Shown here: piece by piece, positions 1 through 10,980 of the stretch
Layout of the letters: each line of letters starts with the position of its first letter
Position numbering within the stretch: the first letter of the stretch is position 1
NCBI GenBank assembly: GCA_026419785.1
Contig: JAODTK010003466.1
Location: 1 to 64,000 of the forward strand
Direction of reading: 5' to 3'
Length of the DNA stretch: 64,000 bases
Source: Sclerodactyla briareus
Lineage: Eukaryota > Echinodermata > Holothuroidea > Dendrochirotida > Sclerodactylidae
The notes under the pieces: model-generated
What the model was told of the DNA's origin: nothing
What the model saw: the letters and a program-made list of their open reading frames with translations, nothing else
Databases searched by the model: none
Position numbers and translations under genes: made by a program

Positions 1-285
1 AGAACTAGAAGCAGCTAGTGAGTTGTTTACTTGCAGACAAATTGGTTGCTTGGGTACCTAGTTATTGCGCATAGCCTGTTGTGTGTGCTCCAGGACTGAG
101 TTCGTCATCATGTATAATGAATGATCTATTTTTTATTTTTTATGTGCCATCAATAAATACCGGGCTTCATGTGTGTTGTTATGTTTTGTGTAATGTCCAA
201 TCTCTATCACACAAAAAGATGCGTGAATTCCGCTATGAATCAATTTCTCTGCTGGACTCAGGAGAGGGTGCGCGATCCCGCAATC

Positions 286-600
286 GCGCACCTTAGCGCG
301 AACTGAATATGTACCCAAAGAAGTGTCACAGGCCTTTTTAAAGAACTGAAAATATTAATTAACATTTTTCTTTTATAGACTCAGGTGTTTTTATGAGCCC
401 GAGGTGCTGAAATTACAATCAATGACCCACATCCAGGATAGGCCTAGATCAAAGGAACTAAAGAATGAAAACACCAGTTCCATGAAAGTTCCGTAATCAT
501 AATGCTCCTTGTTGATCATGTCTGAAGTGAAATATTATGACCATTTATTTGAGTTTGAGCTCCGCACCATTTGTGCTCTTGTTTTAAATGTGATGAGGAG
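286..600. repeat. Partial copy of the 14-16 kb repeat unit
   Basis: This stretch matches the 3' part of the units at 14,850-15,010 and 15,888-16,150. Shared landmarks, in the same order, are an 'aagtgtcacag' block, 'ctcaggtgt', 'gaggtgctga', 'aaggaactaaagaat' and 'ttgttgatcat'. Differences are mainly one-base indels. No open frame is conserved between copies, so it is a non-coding dispersed repeat. Confidence 0.75.
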
Positions 601-1289
601 TATTATTTTAGTTCATGGCTTCACCAACAAATTTGGCGACCTGGGAGGGGGGTGGGCTGGGTGCAGGCGTGCATGCTCAGCCACTCCTGATTTATGCTCA
701 CTGGTTATACCTAGTTCTGTCGATTGTGGAGAATTATCGGGAAGAAGAAGGTGACTTGTTTTTGCAGATCATAGAAAAAGCAAATTTATCATGATCTAAG
801 TTTTGTACTACTATATCATGTCAAAAACAGCATGTGGGTGTAAAAAGCCTACAAAAGTTCGGACTTCGTCTCGGTCTAGCAGTTGTTCTCCTGGCTTAGT
901 CTCGATGTGCCTGTCTTGACTCAACACTGCTATACACCGGGTAAGCATGCGATTGTACGTACGTACAACGGGCTAGTCATGCTATCTTTGGGGAAATCCA
1001 ATTTAAAGTATCTATATGGGACTTACTGTGAAATTCTTTGGTATCTAACAAAAAGTTGATCGCTATCTATTTGGAATATTTTTCAAAACACATACAGAAG
1101 TTCGTCATGTTTTCAACTAGCGAGGCAATTGGGTTCTGGTTGTACATGCAGTAGGCAAAATATTTTAATAATCACTTACTGAACAGCTAGACCTGCATTT
1201 CTACAAGTTTGTATGCAGTACAGGTCATAGCCATGCCAGACTCTACGGTCAACTGCTATATTCCATACTGTTTAAACATGCTGAATGTT
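601..1289. other. No gene seen
   Basis: AT-rich sequence with short random open frames only. I see no splice-bounded conserved exon, RNA gene or array. A short self-complementary 'cgtacgtacgtac' stretch sits near 955-967. Confidence 0.5.
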
Positions 1290-1480
1290 CAGTGCAGTGC
1301 TCACTGTGTGTAACTTCCACTGGAATATTTGATTCGATTACGTGGCTCACAAATGAAACAGCGGTCTTACAAAACGATCGTGATTCACAAGAAATCGTAA
1401 ATATTTTCGATTGGTATTTGGTAATTGGAATTTCATTTTGTGGTATATACCAATGCTAAATGGAGAATTTTTTAGGTGCA
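1290..1480. repeat. Dispersed repeat, second copy at 31.4 kb
   Basis: Matches 31,425-31,612 in the same orientation. Shared blocks are 'cactggaatatt', 'cggtcttac', 'atcgtgattcac' and 'ataccaatg'. Neither copy keeps a reading frame. The family is unidentified. Confidence 0.7.
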
Positions 1481-1689
1481 TTCTGCATGTCACTCTGAGC
1501 TATCGATCACTCCAGCTATGCCAGTGTGTCAACAATTGCTTTTTGGGCTCCCACACAGTCATCTGCAATGGTGCCGACGCAACTAGACACAATGTTCATT
1601 GACCATGAGACTGGTTTGGACCTCTGAAGGTCAATGTCAAAGGTCATTAAGGGTAAGATAGGCCATGCTGCGTAAAAAATTTCAAATAA

Positions 1690-2410
1690 TGTATCTCCTC
1701 CTACAATTTTTGGTGCACAGTGCTGATGTGTTGGCATAATGATGGGACTAACACCGCACCTTCGGGGTGTTCAGTAATTTTTAGTCCAAGGTCCCCCACT
1801 GGGCCTGAGGTCCCATTTTATGAAATTTCACACATTGGTACTTGAAATGCATCTTCTTCTCCCACAAGCTTCAATCGATTTCTTCATAGTTACATTTGAT
1901 TGTCCTTGGGTTGAGGGCCAATGGTGGTGCTCGTGACTTTGGGCCCAGGGTCCAGTGGCCCATTATATGGAAATACAGCAAAATCTTTTAATCTCCTACA
2001 CCTTCTGTTCTATACGTGCTGATGTTTCGGCTCCTGATGAGGTATATTATCCGTAACCAACAGTTGCCGCAGGACTTTAGGACCCAAGGCCCATTGTGGG
2101 CCCTGGGGCTATCATGTGGAATTACTAAAATGCTTCTGCGTTTCCTCCTCTTAGGAATTTCTGTGCACATTGCTGACATTCGGTCATACTATGGTCTAAC
2201 AGCCGTAGCTGAGCCGAGGGGTGTTCCGATTTTTGGTTCAAGATCCCACTTCAGCCGCAAGGGCCCATTTTAATGGAATTTAATGCAATACTACTCAAAT
2301 ACATCTCCTCCCACACTTCAAATGATTTTCTTCAGAAGTTACATGTTATGTCTTGGGTAGAGCAATTGGGGGGGTGTTTGGGATTTTGGTCCCAGTCCCA
2401 TTATATGAAA
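1690..2410. repeat. Degenerate tandem repeat, about 155-bp unit
   Basis: Four to five diverged units recur, each with a 'gtgctgatgt'-like block, a 'gggcc..aggtccca' block, 'cccattttatgaaat' and a 'cttctcctcccaca' block. The theme (wording close to 'tctcctacag', 'gttcaggaatttt', 'ggtcat') also underlies the arrays near 22, 42, 50 and 61 kb, so they belong to one large diverged family. Confidence 0.6.
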
Positions 2411-4624
2411 TATAGTGAAGTGGGGTGAAAAAAACAGTTTTCGCTTTTAAAACTTATGGAGAACAGTACATTTTGGTTTTAATCCTTAGATGTGTTGAGT
2501 GGGATTGCTTCAAAGGGACTCTACACAAATTGATTTTCATCAAGGCAAAGTGTTGTTTACTCAAAAAACGTTGTGTTTTTTTTACCCCCAAAATTTGGGT
2601 AAAAAAAATGGTGGGGCAAAAAAATGTTAGAAAACATGTGGTTTCTCCATGAAATAACTTCAAATCATACTACATAGGATAACATACTAGTATAAACTAT
2701 TATCTCTACTATGAAATGGAAAAATCTTGTAGTTCGTTGTGGAAGAGTTGTAATTCAGACCATCTCGGCCAGAGACTTACTGTGGCAATGCATATCGATC
2801 AGCCAATATAATGCACTATTTAGTCAAGAGTTAAAATGTCATTGCAAGTCATTTTTCTCCGGTTGTTGAATTTTTTTAACTCTTATGACATGTCAGATCT
2901 GTAAGCTTACCATTAATGTGAAATTTTATAAATTTAGGCAAAGGAAATAGTGGTGCTATTTTTTTTTTTTTTCCCCCATTTTCCTCATTTTTTAGGGGTA
3001 AGCTTCCTTGGCCTCATGATCTGACATTTATCACTATTATACATCGTCTTGGTACATTTTGTATGGTTTGAGGCTACAAGCACCATTGGTGCACCTATTT
3101 ACCTTCTCGGGCGAAATTCGCCCCCTGTTTTCGGATGCTGGGCTGAGTTAAATATGTTATTCCCGCTCTTGTACTCCTTATTGACATCAAATATAGTAAT
3201 TGAAGTTTAAAAGGAAAAAGGTTTTTGCATGCCTGTTCTCTGTGTATATGAATTATTATTTTCATTAGCAGAGAGCTAACTAACCTAACGTCAGCCACGC
3301 CTACAACTCTCCTCCTTGATCTAAGTATTTTGTCAACACCCTGCAGTGATGTACATGCCAAAGCGCTGATCAGCCAGTAGTACAAGGAGTGGCCAATGCA
3401 TGGTGAGAATTCGTTAGTAGCCATGGCGATTTACTCGAATGTTGTCCGTTATGCGCTCCTGCAGTGCATGTGAGGGGTGATATTGTGTGGAATGGGCTCA
3501 GTCAGGTCAAGAAGGCAATTGAGCAAGCTGCATGATTAGGCAATTCAACGTGGTTAGTATTATTATGATGTGGGGAAAATGGGAAGGAAAAAGTCAGCCA
3601 TTAGGTCAAACAGAAGAAGTCTTATTTTGGTGTGGGACGGTAGAGTATAGAAAGGACAGGCTGCTTCAAAAAAATATTGGATGTTCATGTTTCATCCCAC
3701 AAAAAGAATATATTTTGCAGTTTGGCTGCCACTTTGTGTCTCAGATGTGAGATACAAAGTAGGCCTCTACGTCCCCACGGAACTCATCGACCCACAATGT
3801 CAACATGCGCTTCCTGGGCGAAATGATCACATTTTGACTTTCATTATGAAAAATAAGTAGCCCAAATTTTTCAAAGGAAAAAAAAAATGTAATTTGACCA
3901 GGTTGACATAACAACCACCCAAGTGGTACACTTGCTAGTATTACTATCAGGCAGCTATTATAATAACTGGAAGAGCGAGGGCAGCCCTGAGCTTGTAAAA
4001 CTTATTTGAAGCGAATAATACCCTCTTGCGAGCGAAAGCCACTCTGAATGACAGCCCAAATGTATTTGTATTTTTAACATTGTCCAGCAAAGTACAGTTT
4101 GTGGTACTTCACCTTGTCCGAGATCACCGGGTACTTGGAGTAACACCACTGGACGAACGCATACAACGTAAAACCCATAGTTGTATCATGCACGGAATTG
4201 AGCTCTAGCAACATGCAGTCAGTCGACCTCTATACTAAACATGGTCGACAATCAAAAGAAAAGAGAGTTCTATCAGGATTCAGTCAGCATGGGAGTATGA
4301 ACTGCATATCATCAATGCTCACGTTGTGCTGCTGCGTTTTTTTTCTATTAGTTATTGTTCAATTGTCCAAAGAATTAGAGAAGAAATGAACAAAGAAAAA
4401 TAAAATACAGCATATCCATCCAGAAAGCATACATTTGCCTCCAACATAGCTGAATGTTTCCATTCTATGTTCCACTCAGGAATAACCCTGGCTAGTCACA
4501 AAAGATTCCTATGAGACCTGGAGGAGGATCTACACTCTGATATCCCTCTTCCTCGACAACCCAGCGGAATTATCGCAAACTAGTGGAGAGCAGCATCAAC
4601 AGACGCCTGAAGATGATGATAGGA
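2411..4624. other. No gene seen
   Basis: Unique-looking AT-rich sequence with poly-T at about 2,960-2,972. Open frames of 60-109 codons occur on both strands but overlap one another and resemble no family. No conserved exon with flanking splice sites was recognised. Confidence 0.45.
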
Positions 4625-5462
4625 TAACAGTACAGAAAGGTATGAACAAAGGGTGATCACGGTATGAATAACAGTACAGAACAGGTATGGAACATGACGA
4701 GTATATGGTAGGATACAGTACAGAACAGTATAACAAGGGTGAATCATGGATGAATAACATACAGAACAGGTATGGACAAAGGGTGATTATGGTCTGAATA
4801 ACAGTACAGAACAGGTATGAACATCGGGTGATATGGTATGGATAACCAGCACAGAACAGGTATGAAACACATAGTGTGATTATGGTATGGATAACAGTAC
4901 AGAACAGGTATGAACAAAGGGTGATCCGGTATGAATAACAGTACAGAACAGGTATGAAAAGACAAGTATGGTATGGCATAACATACAGATCAGGTATGGA
5001 CATAGGGTGAGTATGGTATTGTATGAAAACAGTACAGAACAGATATGAACATAGGGGGATAGGATGGATAACAGTACAGACAGGTATGAACATAGGGGTG
5101 ATATGGTATGGAATAACAAGTAACAGAAAAAGGGTATGAACAAAGGGTGATCCCACGGTATGAATAACAGTACAGAAGCAGGTTATGGAACATGGGACAA
5201 GTATGGTAGGATAACAGTACAGAAACAGTTAGGAACAAAGGGTGATCAGGGTATGAATAAACGGTACAGAACAGGTCTGAACATAGGGTGAGCTTGGTAT
5301 GGATACAGTACAGAACAGGTATGAACATAAAGCCGTTATGGTACGGATGACAGCACATAACAGGTATGAAAATAGGGTGATTATGGTATGGATAACAGTA
5401 CAGAACAGGTTATGAAAACATAGGTGATCATGGTATGGATAACGTACAGAAAAGGTGTGGTG
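4625..5462. repeat. Minisatellite, about 46-bp unit, ~18 copies
   Basis: Repeated unit built on 'ggtatgaataacagtacag', followed by 'aacaggtatgaac' and 'aaagggtgat'. Units vary from about 42 to 52 bp, chiefly by single-base indels. On the minus strand the array stays open in several overlapping frames and gives repetitive protein-like strings (HTCSVLL, PYHI, YVHTC). All three frames look alike, so these are products of the repeat, not a gene. Confidence 0.9.
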
Positions 5463-7616
5463 GACATGGCAAACTAACTATTAACATCTCATCTGACCTT
5501 TGTAGGGCTGATAAAAACATAGTGCATATATAGATGCCAGTCTCAGCAACCCCTCTTTCAAACCAGTCGCGATTTCTCCATAGCGGCTTCTCAAATTTCC
5601 AGTGATAGAGGAGGGGACTATCGACCCTGAAACATATATAACAAGAACGCAACTCTGCAAGTGTTCCTGGCCTTTTCCCGACATCTTCCCCTCACAAGGT
5701 TGTGGAATCACCATGATGATTCAGCTATATCAAACCCTGCAAGATGTGTGTTGCAACCTCAAACAAACAACACAAAACAAACCCAATCACCTGCAATATA
5801 CTAACCACAAGAGTGCTTGTTGCTTTGACCAAGGTGAAAAAGTCATGTGAGGGGCAATGAAGTTAAATATGAAAAATAAACCTGGTAACTAAGTGTATCT
5901 TGAAGAGTGAAGTCAACGGTCATGACCAGTGAGGTCAACGTTTCAATCAGTTGGGAAGCCCCAGCAACCGTAACACGAGTCGGCAGACTGAGGCAAGGCT
6001 AAATGATTGAGGATACTTTAGCGAATCTACATAACTCTAAGTGACGGGGTGGTCAAAGCAGATAGATAGGATGAAATGATAGTGGCAGTCCTTTGAATCG
6101 AACAACCAACATCATCGCATCATCACAGAGTAAAAAAAAAAAAATCCCTTTTTGGGGGGGATATGTGTGGGGAAAGACAAGTGTATTACAGGCCTATATA
6201 TTGTCAATGAATCCTCACTACCCTGGACAAGGAGGTGGTGTCATTGTGGGTACATTCAGTTTCCAATAGAATGGTGTCTCACATGTTGGACATTGTTCCA
6301 TATGTCGTTAATCACTAATGTGACCGAGGGGAAAGTCATTGCCAGTCAACGTTTCAATTTATACGGCAGAGTAGTCTGTGGTCTTTTGAAGTGACTGTGG
6401 TGTATCAATTTCATTATTTTCAGGCCACACAAAAAGTGACGGAGGGCGCATCATTTGTGACCCCACCTAAGTGCAATGACTCACCTTGTCTGGGGTACAA
6501 GGGGTGGTCTACAATTGACAAGGCCCATAACTGTTTTTTTAAAATACTTGTCAATAGCCATTTTACCAGCCATTCAAATGTCTTATTGCCTTTTAGGGTC
6601 AAACTTTTCACCCAATTGATTTTAAATCACATATTCCCTCCTACATGGTGGGGTTGGGGAATGTCTCTCAATTTGGCCCACCCCATGCAGCACCTCCCAT
6701 AATAAACTATATCTGGCTGCATGATAATAATACAGATAGATAATAGAACAGACAAGATCGTGAAGTTCTAGTATATATAGTCCATGTTGAGACAGGTTTC
6801 TGAATATGTGGGCTCAGTTAATGTTGATTCAGTACGACTTCTGGCCAAATTGTTTAAATGTGATTATCCTGGTAACGCTTTCCCCAAATAGCACATCATA
6901 TGACTGTCGAAACCAGATAGAGAGGCACTGGGAAGAAAGAAAGATTATTTAAAGACACAAACCCCTACCCATTTCTGCCGGGGGTGAAGGTTAATGCCCT
7001 CACTTTGTGCTCAATAGCGAAAAATGCCACAAATGTGGATGCCCTCCCCCAATTCCAGAAGCTTCCGTGACCCTTGCTTTCTTCTTCCTCCCAACTCACT
7101 ACCCTCTCACTGATTCTACCACACCACAGTTAATCCCTTCATTAGGGCGCTATGAATCAACAGGTAATAATACCCAATAGTCAATCCTGACTGTCAAGTT
7201 AATTTACATCCTGGAGTGTGCTTCTTTGCATGCATATCGAAAGTGTTTTAACATCAAAGTAAACAATCGGATAATCAGTAGACTGAGTGCCCAGAGCATA
7301 ATTAATAAAAGTATAATTAATAAGCAACTGGGCCACATAGGTGTTCTAAGTGAATTCAGCAGGACATTCCTGGTGTGCATTTTGCTGTAATAAACTAGGT
7401 TAAAATGGAAATTTACAAAGATCATATCACCGTTTTCAATTAATGTAAAGCAACAAACGTGGCATTCCCCCCTCTGAGTAAATATAAAATAGGCCTATGG
7501 AAAAATTGCCAGTTTTTTACCCTTCCCCCCCCTCTCCCACCCTTTCCATTGATATCCATGGGTTACTATATCCAATTTGTCACCTTCCCTGAGAAAAATT
7601 TGCCATGGGATTATAA
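5463..7616. other. No gene seen
   Basis: Mixed sequence with a G/A homopolymer patch near 6,130-6,160 and pyrimidine-rich stretches at 7,500-7,560. Short open frames show no family resemblance and no consistent splice context. Confidence 0.45.
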
Positions 7617-7732
7617 ATGGTAAAAATAACACTAAATGAGAGGAGTATACGCAAGAAGAGGCGTTTCTGCCTTGCGGATTAGGAATTTGTCAATAATTGC
7701 AGTGATGAGGCTTAAAATAGGGCATACATTTT
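7617..7732. repeat. Dispersed repeat, second copy at 16.5 kb
   Basis: Matches 16,512-16,635 in direct orientation, sharing 'taacactaaatgagagga', 'caagaagaggcgtttct', 'gcagtgatg' and 'aggctt.aaatagggc'. It directly precedes duplication unit A. Confidence 0.75.
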
Positions 7733-7952
7733 TAGCTCCAAACCAGCTATGGCTGGTTGAGCTATTGTGGATCCGCCAGTCTTTCTATCTATTTATCTTA
7801 CTATCGATTCTACTACTTCTGTGTGTCCACAATTGAATCTTGGGATCCCCTGCCACAATGTCTTTTGGTGCCAATTGATCAATCTTTGCTTGATGTTGAC
7901 CAAACTTGGAATAATGGTCATGGACTATAGGAAATTGTGACCTTACCCTTGT

Positions 7953-7973
7953 AAAGGTCAAGGTCAAAGGTCA
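7953..7973 (+). promoter_or_regulatory. AGGTCA triple direct repeat (DR1-like)
   Basis: Three AGGTCA half-sites in a row; the last two have one-base spacing, the DR1 arrangement bound by RXR/HNF4-type nuclear receptors. Similar clusters sit at 1,627-1,645, 11,182-11,201 and 56,474-56,486. They are carried by repeat families, so function is only a possibility. Confidence 0.3.
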
Positions 7974-9214
7974 TAAAAAGCACCAATGTTGGCAATTTTG
8001 TTCAAAATTACCAAAATGGTATCTTCTCCTACAAAAACCTTTAGATTGTCTTGAAACTCAGTTCATAATGTTCCTTGAGTATTGCTCCTTTCAGGTTGTA
8101 CACAGAGTTTTGATGGGGCCTACTATTAATTGCCATTGGAGTCAAAACAGTAAATCTGGTTGAAAAGAAGGGATTATAGCGCCCATTAACCGTTTCATAC
8201 TTTGATGGATGTGGGCCCAAACTTGGAAACAATGTTCATTGACCCCTGGGACAACTTTGACCTTGTGAGGTCAATTTCGAAGTCATTACAGTGGAATAAG
8301 GGACTTATTTGTTGAAATCTAAAAATGCCATTGTCTCCTATGAAGAGGATTGAGTGTTCTCAAATACATTATAAGTTTGCTCGAAAAGGAAGCTCTCCAT
8401 GGCAGTTCACAAAAATGCACCATTCATGTTATCTGAGTAGTTTAAGACCCCCCCAATGGTTCATTTTATGGAAAAGTTGACAATTTGATATTTCCCATGA
8501 TACTGTTTCATTCTTCAATAAGTGTACTCGGAGATATGACCTCGCAGTTCTAGTTGTTACTGTAGATATCTTTGTCGACATGACCTCAACTGGAAATGCC
8601 AATTCCATGGATGGACCGAGCGATTCGCCAAACTTTCGAAACTTGAAATTTTTATGTAAGCAGATCGCGATCAATAGACCCCCTGGAAATCAAGGTTTTT
8701 GGAGCATACATCGCAGCGAAGGTTTGAAGCACAGGTGCTCGTAAGTCGTAGCCGTGATCCGTAGTGCGCTTAGGCCTATATAAATGATAAGTACAGCATT
8801 AATACTAGTCGATCGATCAGCCGATAAGTAGGGCAACACTACGAGCCGCCCATGGTGAAACAGGCATGTAGAGGGTGGATACAAACACATTTCACAAAAG
8901 AAGGAATCATGTTATTGAAGGGGTCTTCAGATATTCACTTTACTGAACTAGGCTAAGTGTGGTTTCTGTACAAAATCATAGCAACGGTAGTAGCTTAGGT
9001 GTACTTGCTACCTTGTGGGAAATAATAGAGCCATTGGAAACTTACCATTTTTGTTCTCTTATTTATTCACCCAAAATACAATTTGCAATGCGACAGACCA
9101 TTCACTAGGCCCCAAAAAAATGTTGCCGTGAGGATTTACCCTTTCGGCGCCAGTTACATAGGCATATTCCGGACTGGAAAGCAGAACGGTATTGGGTGGC
9201 ATGGGCGTAGAATT

Positions 9215-9890
9215 AATCACAGTGGGAATGTGATTACTCTACAATCGTGAGTCGATAACCTAAGGGACATAGTAAAACCAAAAAGCAAAGAAAAGCAAAT
9301 GACAAAATGAACGAAACTTACCCGAAGTATTCCCTCATATGTCGACTTCCTTCATGATAAATTTAGTCTCAATGGTTATAAATCGTTTTGCGTTCCGAGG
9401 CAAAAAAAAGAGCGTCAAAAATAATAGATCGCAGAATTCAACAAAGCAACAGCTTTCCGATCGTGAGTCGATCACCAGTGCGCGAAATTGACTCCTTACA
9501 CGGCACTGCAAAACATTTCCAACTCTGTTACCTGAAATTCACAACTAAAAAACATCCTGTCAATATCCATGGGAAAAGGAAACATGAAAAATAAAAAACA
9601 ATTTCTTGTTCTTTTCGGCGAAATTTCCTGGCAGTGTTGATTCAGCCATCTTATTATTAAAAAACACCAAAAATTCCCCCAAGGGTATTAAATAGTTCAT
9701 CCCCGCAATTGGAACAGTGGAATGATAAATTGTTTTGTGCCGTCTAAATAGAATTATACTATCGCGTGCAGATGTTTTTGAATCAGGGTGAGATTCACAC
9801 GCAGTACATAGCGCGCGCTTTGCACTACAAAAAGGACGCGAACTGATCGACTAACGATCGTGATCGACTCTTGATCGGTCACTATACTTA
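9215..9890. mobile_element. Insertion in unit A, possible non-autonomous element
   Basis: Absent from unit B, where 'ggcatggggtagc' runs on to the equivalent of 9,890. The insert contains 'atcgtgagtcgat' near 9,244 and 9,460 and the related inverted string 'gatcgtgatcgactc' near 9,856, so its ends are partly complementary. It has no coding frame. A MITE-like element is possible; loss from B is the alternative. Confidence 0.35.
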
Positions 9891-10980
9891 CACTGTGTAC
9901 AGTGGTAACTTGTTGTGAGCAGTAATCGCAATGACTTCCATTTTAGGGGTCAGGAAGACAAACTTGGGACAAGAGGGAGGCCGGTTGAGATTGGTATTAG
10001 GGGTTGGGTCAGGGGTTAGGCGTGGGGTAAAGGTTACGGTAGGGTTTAGATGTGTGTTCCAACAAGATTGTGATAACATCTGCAATTGGGAACTGACTCT
10101 ACTACTAGGCCCAATTCCTGACAAACTGTGTAACACTAATCTAATACATAGGATCCAAGTACACATGGGCATACATTCACAGTATGCAAATCATGCCGCT
10201 TAGGTTTGCTAACTGACAAATTTCTTTTAGCAGGATTTCTCTGAAATGGTGAGGCTAATTTTGACCAAATTTTTGGCTTAGTATCAAGTTGAGTGAAACA
10301 CGAATTGACTAAGTTCTGGCGCAAACTAACTTAAAGGGGGTAAGTGGGCCTATTTTATAATATTCATTGTATAAGGTCGTTAGCAAGATTTACAGGGTGA
10401 ACTGTAAATGCTATTGGTGACTGGTTTGGCCCCCCATAGGTGAAGGCTATGGGTCGATGAACTTGATAGATTTACAGTTAAAATATGATAATTTAAGTTG
10501 TCTAATTTGCTAATGGATGTGAAATTGCCAGCTTTTTTTTTTTTTGTTGTAAGATTTCCTGAAACTTGACAGGATTATGGCCAAATCCAGTTCCCGAAAT
10601 TATATTTAACAGAGATTCAGCGGTCGATGGAGTCATTCCAATGTGCCTAATCTGCGTAATTTATTGCAAAATATGAAGTTAAGTGGATTTAATGAAACTG
10701 GGGGGGTATTTGGGTTTATTCTCTTCGCTGCCTTTAAGTGGGTGGTCCATCATAGATTCTGGTCACCCAAGTTCATTCAACATACTGTATGAATTTGCAT
10801 AATTTATGCATAAGATAAAGTTGCACGATTCCCATGATGAAACTTTGTAGGTTATGACTTACCTACCTTAGGATGGAAGTTATCCAGTTAGTCTAGTTTG
10901 ACATAGTTCATTCAAAATTTAAAGTTTGTTAGATTTTTATGAAGCTTGATGCATATGTTCTACTTTTAGTCCTAATTTTT

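Larger units (their letters stand above)
7733..10980. repeat. Segmental duplication unit A (3.2 kb)
   Basis: Head-to-tail duplicate of 10,981-13,770. Matching landmarks in order: 'gctatg.ctggt..gagct', 'gtgtg.ccacaattga', 'gattgtcttgaa', 'ctcctttcag.ttgtacacag', 'tttcggcg.cagt', 'ggtattaggggt', 'cagtatgcaaatcatg' and 'agcttgatgc.tatg.tctac'. The unit ends where B begins. Copy A carries about 680 bp (9,215-9,890) that B lacks. No conserved coding frame. Confidence 0.75.

Noticed and set aside
4596-5358. Minus-strand open frames up to 186 codons (HTCSVLL, YVHTC repeats) as a repetitive secreted protein
   Set aside because: All three minus frames stay open and look alike because the underlying 46-bp minisatellite lacks stops; units vary by indels that would destroy any real frame.
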